Of a stretch of 15,528 nt of DNA, positions 1 through 8,364 are shown one piece after another. The notes beneath the pieces are model-generated. The model searched no databases, was not told the DNA's origin, and saw only the letters and a program-made list of their open reading frames with translations. Numbering within the stretch: position 1 is the stretch's first letter; every line of letters begins with the position of its first letter. Source of the DNA: Anaerolineales bacterium UBA3905 (GTDB taxonomy: Bacteria > Chloroflexota > Anaerolineae > Caldilineales > Caldilineaceae); contig DGFH01000196.1 of the NCBI GenBank assembly GCA_002391565.1, positions 861-16,388 on the forward strand. Direction: 5' to 3'. A program made the position numbers and the translations under genes.

Positions 1-101
1 TCCGCCGTCCAGATGCCGTCGAAGCCGGCGCGCTCGATGGCGGCAGCCAACGGCGCCATCTGCGCCAGGTCATTGTTGATCAGATACGTGTCGAATTGCA
101 T
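1..101 (-). CDS. Luciferase-like (probably F420-dependent) oxidoreductase, N-terminal 33 codons only
   Basis: Seen: reading leftward from an ATG at 101-99, 33 codons remain open to the window edge. They begin MQFDTYLINNDLAQMAPLA and continue through ERAGFDGIWTA. Family knowledge: an opening beta strand, then a helix ending in E-x-x-GFDGIWTAE, is typical of the first beta-alpha unit of the TIM-barrel luciferase-like monooxygenases, in particular the F420-using oxidoreductases of Actinobacteria and Chloroflexota. Those enzymes are soluble, and their substrates cannot be told from the N-terminus. The gene is divergent from the membrane protein at 215, with 113 bp between them. No purine-rich ribosome binding site precedes the ATG, and a -10 element lies only 6 nt upstream, so the mRNA may be leaderless. 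The rest of the gene lies outside the window. The family call is fairly safe; the cofactor is an inference. Confidence 0.72.
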   Translation of the reverse strand, partial: MQFDTYLINNDLAQMAPLAAAIERAGFDGIWTA

Positions 102-107
102 AGGCGC

Positions 108-116
108 AGTATATCA
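108..116 (-). promoter_or_regulatory. Extended -10 promoter for the leftward oxidoreductase gene
   Basis: On the minus strand the sequence reads TGATATACT: a TG dinucleotide, one spacer base, and TATACT (5 of 6 matches to TATAAT). The hexamer ends 6 nt before the ATG at 101, so transcription would start at or within a base or two of the start codon. No good -35 hexamer lies 16-18 bp further upstream, which fits an extended -10 promoter. Confidence 0.42.
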
Positions 117-214
117 GAAACCGCGTAGCTCAGCGCAGCCGATGCGCAACTTTCGGCCACGCCGCACCGTAATGTGCAATGGAACAGCGAATTTGATCAT
201 AAGGAGAAACGACC

Positions 215-1006
215 ATGTTGACAAGGGACAACAAGCAACTGTTGTGGGGCGCGTTGTTGATCGCCCTCGGCGGCTTTTTTCTGTTGCAGGTGAGCGGCAT
301 CCTCGGCGCGTTGAGTGATCTGTTCTGGTCGCTGGCGTTTGGCGCGGCGGGGGCGGCATTCCTGTATGTCTTTCTCACCGGCTTGCACACGCGTTGGTGG
401 GCGGCGATCCCCGGCTTCACGTTGCTGGGGCTGGCGGCAACGGTCTTTTACTCACGCTTTGCGCCGCCAATGCTTTCCGGCATGACGGGCGCCATCTTTC
501 TGGGGTCGATTGGCGCCGGTTTTCTGGCAATCTTCGTCACCAACCCGCGCCAGTGGTGGGCGATTATTCCTGGCGGCGCGCTCTTCTCTGTGGCGGGCGT
601 GGCCGCCGTCGATGCAATGCCGTTTCGCTTCATCAACCCGGCGAGCGTGCTTTTCATTGGTCTCAGCGTGACCTTTGGCGTGCTGGGGCTGCTTTCGACC
701 TATCTGGGGCAAAACCTGCGCTGGGCGTACATTCCGGCCGCGATTCTGTTGGTGCTGGGGTTGGTCGTGGTGACGCCTTTCGTCGGCGCGCTGGCCTGGT
801 TGTGGCCGCTGGCGTTGATCGGCGCTGGCGCGTATCTGATTCTACGTCGCCCGGCCACTTCCCGTGTGATCACGCCGTCGGCAGCGCCCTCTGTTTCTGA
901 CAAGCCGGTGATGTCGAGTGGCATGAACGGGAACTTCGCAGCGGTGGACGCAACTTCAACGCCTGGCGCCACGGATGAAACAGAGTGCACGCCCACGCTG
1001 CGCTGA
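215..1006 (+). CDS. Eight-helix integral membrane protein of unknown function with an internal threefold repeat
   Basis: A 263-aa protein. About eight hydrophobic segments are visible, roughly residues 9-26, 36-55, 63-80, 91-109, 114-132, 143-162, 170-187 and 190-210. A polar, Ser/Thr/Pro-rich tail of about 50 residues follows (211-263). Three segments resemble each other: TRWWAAIPG around residue 62, RQWWAIIPGG around 115, and LRWAYIPA around 170. They lie 53-55 residues apart, each at the start of a helix, so the protein looks built from two-helix units. The start is supported by AAGGAG seven bases before the ATG. Short multipass proteins of this look, related to the LiaI/LiaF-type transmembrane domain, are common in Chloroflexota, but I do not recognise a named family. 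The gene stands alone: it is divergent from the oxidoreductase and followed by a hairpin at 1041-1068. Function unknown. Confidence 0.8.
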   Translation: MLTRDNKQLLWGALLIALGGFFLLQVSGILGALSDLFWSLAFGAAGAAFLYVFLTGLHTRWWAAIPGFTLLGLAATVFYSRFAPPMLSGMTGAIFLGSIGAGFLAIFVTNPRQWWAIIPGGALFSVAGVAAVDAMPFRFINPASVLFIGLSVTFGVLGLLSTYLGQNLRWAYIPAAILLVLGLVVVTPFVGALAWLWPLALIGAGAYLILRRPATSRVITPSAAPSVSDKPVMSSGMNGNFAAVDATSTPGATDETECTPTLR

Positions 1007-1040
1007 GCACGCATCTCCTGTTTACAAACGATATATGGTG

Positions 1041-1068
1041 ATCGACCCGGTGTACGCACCGGGTCGAT
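1041..1068 (+). terminator. Perfect 12-bp hairpin after the membrane protein gene, probable terminator
   Basis: Bases 1041-1052 and 1057-1068 are perfect reverse complements (ATCGACCCGGTG and its mate) around the loop TACG. The stem is GC-rich and lies 34 bp after the stop codon. The downstream tract, TGTTAATGG, has few T residues, so it is a weak intrinsic terminator at best. It could also protect the 3' end of the transcript. Confidence 0.6.
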
Positions 1069-1167
1069 TGTTAATGGCTGCCAGGCGGCAACGCGCCGCA
1101 ACTTTCCCCAAGGATGCGTGTTATCAAGTTGAGTCAATTGAACATGTGAAAGTCAGAGTCAAGAGTT

Positions 1168-2466
1168 ATGAACAGGGAAAATCACGAGCAACCACACGCA
1201 GTACACACTAATGGGACGACTCCCCCGCGCGTGGTCATCACCGGCATGGGTGCGCTGACCCCCCTCGGCCACACGGTCGAGGCCACCTGGCAAAACCTGC
1301 TGGCCGGACGCAGCGGCATCGACTACATCACCAGATTTGACACCTCTGATCTGCGCGTCAACTTTGCCGGCGAGGTGCGCGGCTTTGATCCTGGCGCCTA
1401 CATGGATCGCAAAGAAGCGCGACGCCTCGATCCGTGCATCCAATACGCGCTGGTTGCTGCGCAACAGGCCATTGCCGACGCCGGGCTTGACCTGGCTGCC
1501 GAAGACCCGGTGCGCATCGGCGTGGTCGTTGGCAGCGGCATCGGTGGGATTGGCTCCTTCCGCGAGAATGTCGATATCGTACAGGCCAAAGGGTTGCGCA
1601 AGGTTAGCCCCTTTATGATCCCCAATATGCTGGTGGACAGCCCGGGTGGCAAGATCGCCATCGAGCACAACCTGCAGGGGCCCAATCATGCCGTCGTCAG
1701 CGCATGCGCCAGCGGCACGACAGCCAGCGGCGAGGCCTTCGAGATTCTGCGGCGCGGCGACGCCGACGTGATGCTGGCTGGCGGCGCCGAAGCGGCGCTG
1801 CTCCCGATCAACGTCGCCGCCTTCGACGTGATGGGCGCGCTTAGCCAGCGCGTCGACGACCCTGCCGGTGCGTGTCGTCCCTTCGACAGCGATCGCGATG
1901 GCTTCGTGATGAGTGAAGGCGCCGCCATTTTGGTGATGGAGACGCTGGAGCACGCCCTGGCGCGTGGCGCCCGCATCTATGCCGAGGTCATCGGCTATGG
2001 CAACACGAATGACGCCTATCACATGGCGGCGCCTCACACCACCGGGCGCGGCGCCGCCGACGCCATGCGCATCGCGTTGCGCAAGGCGGCTGCCTATGGT
2101 GAAACGTTGCATGATGTCGACTACATCAATGCGCACGGCACGGCGACCCGCCTCAACGATCTGGGCGAGACGTTGGCGATCAAGCAGGTCTTTGGCGAGG
2201 CGGCTTATAACTTGCGCATTAGCAGCACCAAGAGCATGACGGGCCATCTCCTGGGTGCAGCCGGGGCGCTCGAAGCGATCATCTGCGCCCAGGTGATCAA
2301 CCACGGCATGGTGCCGCCGACGATCAACCTGCACAACCCTGACCCGGAGTGCGACCTGAACTACACGCCCAACCAGGCAGTGGCGAGCGATGTACGGGTT
2401 ACGTTGAGTAATAGCTTTGGCTTCGGTGGGCATAACGCCTGCATCATGCTGCGCCGCTACGCCTGA
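1168..2466 (+). CDS. fabF: 3-oxoacyl-[acyl-carrier-protein] synthase II (KAS II)
   Basis: A 432-aa condensing enzyme that extends acyl-ACP with malonyl-ACP in the elongation cycle of type II fatty acid synthesis in the cytosol. The thiolase fold is complete. RVVITGMGALTPLG (21-34) opens the domain. The nucleophile Cys180 sits in VSACASGT, His323 in NAHGTAT, Lys355 in STKSMTGH and the second His at 360. The glycine-rich SFGFGGHN (416-423) closes it, giving the Cys-His-His set of KAS I/II enzymes. The residue after GTAT is Arg where Pro is usual. The ATG at 1168 is the first start after an in-frame stop at 1147. It adds about 20 polar residues before the domain, and its ribosome binding site is weak. 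The fabH start is 25 bp downstream, so the two are almost certainly cotranscribed. No acpP, fabD or fabG lies beside them. Confidence 0.97.
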   Translation: MNRENHEQPHAVHTNGTTPPRVVITGMGALTPLGHTVEATWQNLLAGRSGIDYITRFDTSDLRVNFAGEVRGFDPGAYMDRKEARRLDPCIQYALVAAQQAIADAGLDLAAEDPVRIGVVVGSGIGGIGSFRENVDIVQAKGLRKVSPFMIPNMLVDSPGGKIAIEHNLQGPNHAVVSACASGTTASGEAFEILRRGDADVMLAGGAEAALLPINVAAFDVMGALSQRVDDPAGACRPFDSDRDGFVMSEGAAILVMETLEHALARGARIYAEVIGYGNTNDAYHMAAPHTTGRGAADAMRIALRKAAAYGETLHDVDYINAHGTATRLNDLGETLAIKQVFGEAAYNLRISSTKSMTGHLLGAAGALEAIICAQVINHGMVPPTINLHNPDPECDLNYTPNQAVASDVRVTLSNSFGFGGHNACIMLRRYA

Positions 2467-2490
2467 GCCAGCATCAACAAGGAGGCCATC

Positions 2491-3813
2491 ATGCCTGAAA
2501 TCAAACAGACGCCGACCACGAGCGAACCGATGAGCAACGGCGTCGGGCCACACAGCCATGACGCCAGCCAACCGACGTCAAAGGAACGTCCTGGCGCCGT
2601 CTCTTCGCCGCCACGTGCGCGCTATGCTCACATTGTCGGCTGGGGCTACCATGTTCCTGAAAAGGTGATCACCAACCACGACCTGGCGCAAATTGTTGAC
2701 ACCAACGATGAGTGGATTCGCAGCCGCACCGGCATCGCCGAGCGCCATGTCGCCGCTGACCCGAAAGAGACCTCGGCGTCGCTGGCGGTCATTGCGGCGC
2801 GCAAGGCGCTCGAAGTCGCCGACGTGCCGCCGAGCAAAGTCGATCTGATCATTTGCGCCACCACCACGCCGGAATACTCTTTTCCGGCCACAGCCTGCTT
2901 GATTCAGGACGCACTTGGCGCGGATAATGCTGGCGCTTTCGACCTCAGCGCAGCCTGTTCTGGCTTCGTCTATGCACTGGCGATGGCGCGCGGGCACATC
3001 ATGGCGGGCGACGCCGAATATGTGCTGGTCATTGGCACGGAGACCCTCTCGCGCATCGTAGATTGGACAGATCGCGAGACGTGCATCCTCTTTGGCGATG
3101 GCGCTGGTGCGGTGTTGGTGGCGGCGAGTGAGGTGCCGGGCGGCATCCTTGCCGTCGATCTGGGCAGCGATGGCTCCGGCGGCAACACCTTGATCGTCCC
3201 GGCCGGCGGCAGCGCCATGTCCACCAGCCTGGAGACTGTCAGCAGCGGGATGCACTACCTGAAGATGGATGGCAAGGCGGTCTTCCGCTTTGCGACGCGT
3301 GTCATGGCGTCGTCCACGCGCAAAGTGCTCGAACGCGCAGGTTACACGACAGATGAGGTGGATCTGGTGGTGCCGCATCAGGCCAACATCCGCATCATCC
3401 AGAACAGCGTGCTCAATCAACTCAAAATTCCTGCCGACAAAGTGTTTGTCAACCTGGAAAAATATGGCAACACAAGCACGGCCAGCATTCCGATCGCCCT
3501 GTGTGAAGCGATCGAAGCAGGCAAGCTCAAGCCTGGCTACAAAGTGGTCTTCGTTGGTTTTGGCGCCGGTCTGACATGGGCGTCGTGTGCTATCGACTGG
3601 CGCACCCCGGTGGAAAAGCAGGCTGCTGGCTGGTGGAAGAATACACGGCGTCAGGCCACCTATAGCGCCGCCGCCGCCCGCAGTATGTGGAAACGCGCGG
3701 TGCGCTGGATGTACGAAGTGCTGCCCGACCCCGAGTCCCCCGGACGTGAGAGTGGTAAGGAGACAACCGAAGCGCCCATCAAAGAGAGTGCGGGCGAGCG
3801 TGCAAAGGAATAA
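2491..3813 (+). CDS. fabH: 3-oxoacyl-[acyl-carrier-protein] synthase III (KAS III) with extended tails
   Basis: A 440-aa enzyme that starts fatty acid synthesis by condensing an acyl-CoA primer with malonyl-ACP. The conserved core runs from about residue 45 to 371. It contains NDEWIRSRTGI (72-82), the nucleophile Cys156 in DLSAACSGF, His296 in VVPHQAN, Asn327 in EKYGNTS, and GFGAGLTWAS (356-365) near the end. The Cys-His-Asn triad and spacing are those of KAS III. The core matches the usual length of about 320 aa. The protein carries an extra polar N-terminus of about 43 residues and an extra C-terminus of about 70. The tail starts with a Trp/Arg-rich stretch (WWKNTRRQATYSAAAARSMW) and ends in an acidic/basic low-complexity segment. 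A strong AAGGAGG seven bases before the ATG supports this start; Met14 is the only other early ATG. It closes the fabF-fabH transcript, which ends at the hairpin at 3834. Confidence 0.95.
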   Translation: MPEIKQTPTTSEPMSNGVGPHSHDASQPTSKERPGAVSSPPRARYAHIVGWGYHVPEKVITNHDLAQIVDTNDEWIRSRTGIAERHVAADPKETSASLAVIAARKALEVADVPPSKVDLIICATTTPEYSFPATACLIQDALGADNAGAFDLSAACSGFVYALAMARGHIMAGDAEYVLVIGTETLSRIVDWTDRETCILFGDGAGAVLVAASEVPGGILAVDLGSDGSGGNTLIVPAGGSAMSTSLETVSSGMHYLKMDGKAVFRFATRVMASSTRKVLERAGYTTDEVDLVVPHQANIRIIQNSVLNQLKIPADKVFVNLEKYGNTSTASIPIALCEAIEAGKLKPGYKVVFVGFGAGLTWASCAIDWRTPVEKQAAGWWKNTRRQATYSAAAARSMWKRAVRWMYEVLPDPESPGRESGKETTEAPIKESAGERAKE

Positions 3814-3833
3814 CCCTGCTTGTGGAGTTTATC

Positions 3834-3863
3834 ACGGGGTGACGTTATCGTCGCCCCGTTTTT
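3834..3863 (+). terminator. Intrinsic terminator of fabF-fabH
   Basis: ACGGGGTGACG (3834-3844) pairs with CGTCGCCCCGT (3849-3859) as an 11-bp stem with one G-U pair and the loop TTAT. A run of five T follows (3859-3863), then GTTTCC. The stem starts 20 bp after the fabH stop codon. This is a textbook Rho-independent terminator. Confidence 0.9.
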
Positions 3864-3877
3864 GTTTCCTGCGCCTA

Positions 3878-3907
3878 TTCGCAAAAATGCCCGTTTCGTA
3901 CTACACT
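3878..3907 (+). promoter_or_regulatory. Possible promoter for eno
   Basis: TTCGCA (3878-3883, 4 of 6 to TTGACA) and TACACT (3902-3907, 4 of 6 to TATAAT) are 18 bp apart, just after the fabH terminator. Transcription would start near 3914 and leave a leader of about 75 nt. A second -10-like hexamer, TATAGA (3952-3957), has no -35 partner. Both are weak matches; that some promoter lies here follows from the terminator upstream. Confidence 0.33.
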
Positions 3908-3988
3908 AATTGCATTGGCATCAGCCGGCAGTAAAAGCGTTATCTTTCCAGTATAGATTTGCTTGAATCCAAAAAGGAGTAGACTCCC

Positions 3989-5275
<1,287 letters not shown>

Positions 5276-5281
<6 letters not shown>

Positions 5282-5304
5282 AAGAGAAACAAGTAGAAGA
5301 GAAA
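5276..5304 (+). repeat. Tandem duplication of a 15-bp unit spanning the eno stop codon
   Basis: AAGTAGAAGAGAAA occurs at 5276-5289 and again at 5291-5304, a 15-bp period. The first copy contains the last lysine codon and the TAG stop of eno. A similar 15-bp period separates two copies of TAATCTCCA at 5358-5366 and 5373-5381. Confidence 0.8.
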
Positions 5305-5373
5305 TTGGAGATGCAGGCGACCGAGAAATTTTCGTACCCTGGTTTCTCATCACCCTCTAATCTCCAAGCTCTT
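5297..5373. repeat. Nested palindrome in the eno 3' region
   Basis: Three nested pairings share one axis: AAGAG (5297-5301) with CTCTT (5369-5373), TTGGAGAT (5305-5312) with ATCTCCAA (5360-5367), and GAGAAA (5323-5328) with TTTCTC (5343-5348). No T-run follows on the plus strand, so it is not a standard terminator for eno, although it may act as one or stabilise the 3' end. It has the shape of a small dispersed palindromic element. Confidence 0.6.
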
Positions 5374-5382
5374 AATCTCCAC

Positions 5383-5422
5383 AAAAACAAAGAGCCGATC
5401 TTGTGAAAGAGATCGGCTCTTT
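5383..5422 (-). terminator. Intrinsic terminator of the tRNA-Leu gene
   Basis: A perfect 12-bp stem, 5389-5400 with 5411-5422 (AAAGAGCCGATC and its complement), encloses a 10-base loop. Read on the minus strand it is followed by GTTTTTGT (5388-5381), a good U-tract. The stem starts 5 bp past the encoded CCA end of the tRNA. It may also stop converging eno transcripts, since the plus-strand side ends in CTCTTT. Confidence 0.88.
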
Positions 5423-5426
5423 GAAT

Positions 5427-5512
<86 letters not shown>

Positions 5513-5526
5513 GAAATTCATCAGTA

Positions 5527-5554
5527 AGTATATTCAATCACCCGCAAAAGTCAA
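5527..5554 (-). promoter_or_regulatory. Strong sigma-70-type promoter of tRNA-Leu
   Basis: On the minus strand TTGACT (5554-5549, 5 of 6) and TATACT (5532-5527, 5 of 6) are 16 bp apart. The start point predicted about 7 bp downstream, near 5520, lies 8 bp before the mature tRNA 5' end at 5512, a normal short leader for RNase P to remove. Confidence 0.82.
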
Positions 5555-5566
5555 AACGATGATGGT

Positions 5567-5586
5567 TTGCTGAGAGCTTGCTGAGA
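5567..5586. repeat. Direct repeat TTGCTGAGA, twice at an 11-bp period
   Basis: TTGCTGAGA occurs at 5567-5575 and 5578-5586, one helical turn apart. It lies about 12 bp upstream of the tRNA-Leu -35 hexamer and about 130 bp before the doxX-like gene. The spacing would suit a dimeric activator, but no family can be named and chance is possible. Confidence 0.35.
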
Positions 5587-5713
5587 TTGTGAAATCATAC
5601 ACAGTGCATGCTGACGCCGGCAGTTATAGTACACATGGGAATCGTGTAAAGTCATAGACCGCTGCCTCTCCCTGACTGGGAAAAGGCGCCACAATTCAGG
5701 AAAGGAGCCGACC

Positions 5714-6229
5714 ATGTTGGAAAATCCCCTCTTGACGCCGCGCAAGCTGACGCTGGAGGATCGTTTGCTGCGCCGGTTGCCCTTTGCCGAGATGCTCGAT
5801 CGCGTTGACCGGCGCATCACGCAGTGGATGGCGCGCTACGGCCTCACGATGATGCGGGTGGCGCTGGGCATCATCTTCTTTTGGTTTGGCGCGCTCAAGC
5901 TCGTGCCGGGGCTGAGTCCTGCTGAAGAGCTGGTGCGCAACACGATCTTTTTCATCGATCCACGCCTCTTTCAGCCAGTGCTGGCGATATGGGAGATGGC
6001 AATTGGCTTAGGGCTGATGACGGGACTGTTCATGCGTGCGACGCTACTGTTGCTCTTTTTGCAAATGCCAGGCACTGTGCTGCCGATCTTTGTCACACCG
6101 GCGGCTGTCTTCACCTACTTCCCGTTCGGCCTCACGATTGAGGGGCAATACATCGTCAAAAACCTGGCCCTGATCACGGCCGCTATCGTGCTAGGGAGCA
6201 CTGTACGCGGTGGGCGGATTGTGGCGTAA
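5714..6229 (+). CDS. DoxX-family small membrane protein
   Basis: A 171-aa protein. A polar, basic N-terminus of about 40 residues precedes four hydrophobic segments at about 44-63, 86-106, 109-127 and 147-163. RVALGIIFFWFGALKL opens the first helix, WEMAIGLGLMTG lies in the second, and LFLQMPGTVLPIF in the third. EGQYIVKNLALITAAIVLG begins the fourth, and the end reads VRGGRIVA. This order (a first helix ending WFGALKL, then an E in helix 2, then QYI-KN-) is that of the DoxX/DUF417-like membrane proteins. Some relatives are linked to quinone or thiol redox chemistry, but most have no known role, so I give none. AAAGGAG eight bases before the ATG supports the start. The gene is monocistronic by spacing. 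A possible -10 (TATAGT, 5625-5630) lacks a -35. A palindromic heptad repeat begins 8 bp after the stop. Confidence 0.82.
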   Translation: MLENPLLTPRKLTLEDRLLRRLPFAEMLDRVDRRITQWMARYGLTMMRVALGIIFFWFGALKLVPGLSPAEELVRNTIFFIDPRLFQPVLAIWEMAIGLGLMTGLFMRATLLLLFLQMPGTVLPIFVTPAAVFTYFPFGLTIEGQYIVKNLALITAAIVLGSTVRGGRIVA

Positions 6230-6236
6230 GACTTAC

Positions 6237-6318
6237 CACTCGTCACCCGTCAGGCGTCACGCAGCATGGGATGCAACGATGCTGTGTGGCGCTTGACAAG
6301 TGACGCTTGACGAGTGAC
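6237..6318. repeat. Palindromic element built from 7-bp TGAC repeats
   Basis: The right arm has TGAC at 6294, 6301, 6308 and 6315, exactly 7 bp apart, giving a 14-bp tandem pair (6290-6303 and 6304-6317, one mismatch). The left arm has the complement GTCA at 6242, 6249 and 6256, also 7 bp apart. The arms pair over most of 6237-6267 and 6279-6316, mostly with Watson-Crick or G-U pairs and one 7-9 base length difference, around the loop 6268-6278. It lies between the doxX-like gene and the htpG promoter and has no T-run. Confidence 0.75.
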
Positions 6319-6365
6319 CACAGACTTGCCTTGCGAGACTTACCTGCATTCTTACCGCACCTTTC

Positions 6366-6394
6366 TTGCCCCTCCTGTGCAACTTGCGTACAAT
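6366..6394 (+). promoter_or_regulatory. htpG: Promoter of htpG
   Basis: TTGCCC (6366-6371, 4 of 6) and TACAAT (6389-6394, 5 of 6) are separated by 17 bp. Transcription would start near 6401 and leave a leader of about 56 nt. I see no CIRCE-type inverted repeat or other heat-shock operator next to it. Confidence 0.6.
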
Positions 6395-6456
6395 TCAGTG
6401 TCCGACTCTATCCGATCGTGCTGGAGCGTTGTATATCGTTGTGATTGGAGATAGTT

Positions 6457-8346
6457 ATGGTTGACACTGTTGAGACCCCTATTGAATCGCTCGAATATCG
6501 CACCGAAGTCAAGCAACTGCTCGACATTCTGGCGCACTCACTTTACACCGACCGCGAGATTTTTCTCCGTGAGTTGATCTCGAATGCATCCGACGCACTG
6601 AATCGCATCCAGTTTGAGATGCTGACCAATCATGATGTCGTCGACCCGGAGGCCGAGCTGGCGGTCACCATCACAGTGGACGAAGACGCCAGAATCATCA
6701 CCATTACCGACACCGGCATCGGTATGAATCGCGATGAACTGGTTGAAAACCTGGGCACGATTGCGCACTCTGGCGCTCGCACCTTTCTGCAGAATGCCGG
6801 GCAAAGTCAGAGTACACTTGAAGAGATTATTGGACAGTTTGGCGTTGGCTTCTACTCTGTTTTCATGGTGGCGGAGGAAGTCACGGTTGTCTCGCGTTCC
6901 TTTCGCCCGCAGGATCGCGCTGCGCAGTGGCAATCGACAGGCGATAGCCGCTTCACACTGGCGGAGGCCGACAAGAGCACGCGTGGCACTGAAATCCGCA
7001 TTCGGCTTAAGGAGGACGCCGCCGAGTTTGCCAGCACGTGGCGGCTGGAGAGCATCATCAAGCGTCACTCCGACTATGTTTCCTTCCCGATTTACGTGAA
7101 GGGCAAAGAAGGGGAGCCAAAGGTCGCCAACCGGCGTACAGCATTGTGGCGGCAGTCGCCTTCCAAAGTTGAGCCGGCGGAGTACGAGGAATTCTACAAA
7201 CAGCTCACCTTCGATGATGCGGCGCCGCTCTTGCATGTGCACATGGTGGCGGATGCACCGGCCAATGTGCGCAGCATTCTCTTCGTGCCGGCGCGCCGCG
7301 AGCGCAGCTCCCTCCGATTGCGCCCTGAGTATGGCCTTCGTCTCTATTCGCGCAAGATTCTTATCCAGGAGCACAACAAGGAACTGCTGCCCGAATATTT
7401 GCGCTTCATTGAGGGGGTGGTCGATTCCGAGGATCTGCCGCTTAACGTCTCGCGCGAGACCGTGCAAAGCAACCCTGTCACGCGTCAGTTGCGCAAGGCG
7501 CTGACTAACCGCCTGCTCAAAGATTTGAAGAACCTGGCCGAAGAGGACGCCGCCCGCTACACCACCTTCTGGAGTGAGTTTGGCGTCTTCATCAAAGAAG
7601 GCGTCGCTTCTGACTACGCCAACCGCGAGGCGTTGCAGGAACTGCTCCGCTTCCATTCCACACACACCGCCGCTGATGGCTGGACGACGCTCAAAGAGTA
7701 CATAGCGCGGATTCAACCCGACCAGAAAGCCATCTACTACATCCTGGGCGATAGTCTGAAGTCGGCCATGCACAGCCCGCACCTGGATTACTTCCGCAAG
7801 CACAACATCGAAGTGATTTTCCTCACCGACTTCATCGATGGCTACATGGTGAGCCAGTTGCGCGAAGTGGAAGGAAAGGCGCTCCAGAATGTCGACGCCG
7901 CCGATCTCGATCTACCGAAAGACGCGGAGGAGACGGCAGAATCCGCTGCCGCCGTGGCGCAAGACGCCTTCGAGAAGTTGCTGACGCACATCAAGCAGGT
8001 GCTCGGAGAACGCGTCCGTGACGTGCGCGAAGGCAAGACCCTGGTGGATAGCCCTGCGCGCCTGGTCTCACCGGAAGATGAGTATGCGCGCGAACTGCAA
8101 TATGTCCGCCGCGTGATCGAAGAGGGGTATGTGGCGCCGGCAAAGACGCTCGAGATCAATCGTCGGCACCCGGTCATCGTCAACCTGGCGCGGTTGGTGA
8201 GCGAGGACGCCGCCAATCCCCTGATCGACCCGGCGGTGGAGCAACTGTTTGACAATCTGCAGCTGCTCGACGGTGCATATCAGGGATCGGTGGCGGACAT
8301 GGTTGAGCGTATCCAGAAACTGATGGATGCGGCGTTGCGCCACTAG
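6457..8346 (+). CDS. htpG: Chaperone protein HtpG (bacterial Hsp90)
   Basis: A 629-aa ATP-dependent chaperone, a cytosolic dimer that remodels client proteins, often with DnaK. The N-terminal GHKL ATPase domain is intact. Glu39 and Asn43 lie in RELISNASDAL, Asp85 in DTGIGM, and the lid glycines in GQFGVGF (126-132). The middle domain carries LPLNVSRE with the ATP-contacting Arg333. The C-terminal dimerisation domain follows, and length is normal. I chose the ATG at 6457 because GGAG (6447-6450) lies six bases before it. A TTG at 6445 would extend the protein by four residues, but no purine-rich site precedes it. A promoter lies at 6366-6394 and a long hairpin follows at 8365. The gene is monocistronic. 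Confidence 0.98.
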   Translation: MVDTVETPIESLEYRTEVKQLLDILAHSLYTDREIFLRELISNASDALNRIQFEMLTNHDVVDPEAELAVTITVDEDARIITITDTGIGMNRDELVENLGTIAHSGARTFLQNAGQSQSTLEEIIGQFGVGFYSVFMVAEEVTVVSRSFRPQDRAAQWQSTGDSRFTLAEADKSTRGTEIRIRLKEDAAEFASTWRLESIIKRHSDYVSFPIYVKGKEGEPKVANRRTALWRQSPSKVEPAEYEEFYKQLTFDDAAPLLHVHMVADAPANVRSILFVPARRERSSLRLRPEYGLRLYSRKILIQEHNKELLPEYLRFIEGVVDSEDLPLNVSRETVQSNPVTRQLRKALTNRLLKDLKNLAEEDAARYTTFWSEFGVFIKEGVASDYANREALQELLRFHSTHTAADGWTTLKEYIARIQPDQKAIYYILGDSLKSAMHSPHLDYFRKHNIEVIFLTDFIDGYMVSQLREVEGKALQNVDAADLDLPKDAEETAESAAAVAQDAFEKLLTHIKQVLGERVRDVREGKTLVDSPARLVSPEDEYARELQYVRRVIEEGYVAPAKTLEINRRHPVIVNLARLVSEDAANPLIDPAVEQLFDNLQLLDGAYQGSVADMVERIQKLMDAALRH

Positions 8347-8364
8347 ACGAGCATTGCACCCACT

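Noticed and set aside
1053..1056. UACG loop as a UNCG-type stabilising tetraloop
   Set aside because: The closing pair is G-C rather than the C-G that gives UNCG loops their special stability, so I make no claim beyond a stable stem.
1159..2571. 470-aa open frame on the minus strand, opposite fabF
   Set aside because: It is the antisense shadow of a conserved GC-rich gene. The product is His/Ala/Arg-rich with no recognisable motif, and the plus strand has all the KAS II catalytic residues.
3952..3957. TATAGA as the eno -10 element
   Set aside because: No acceptable -35 lies 16-18 bp upstream and there is no extended TG, so I kept the weak pair at 3878-3907 as the listed candidate.
6538..7803. 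421-aa open frame opposite htpG, and a 333-aa frame opposite eno (4088-5089)
   Set aside because: Both lie wholly inside well-identified genes, show no domain motifs, and arise from codon bias in high-GC DNA.
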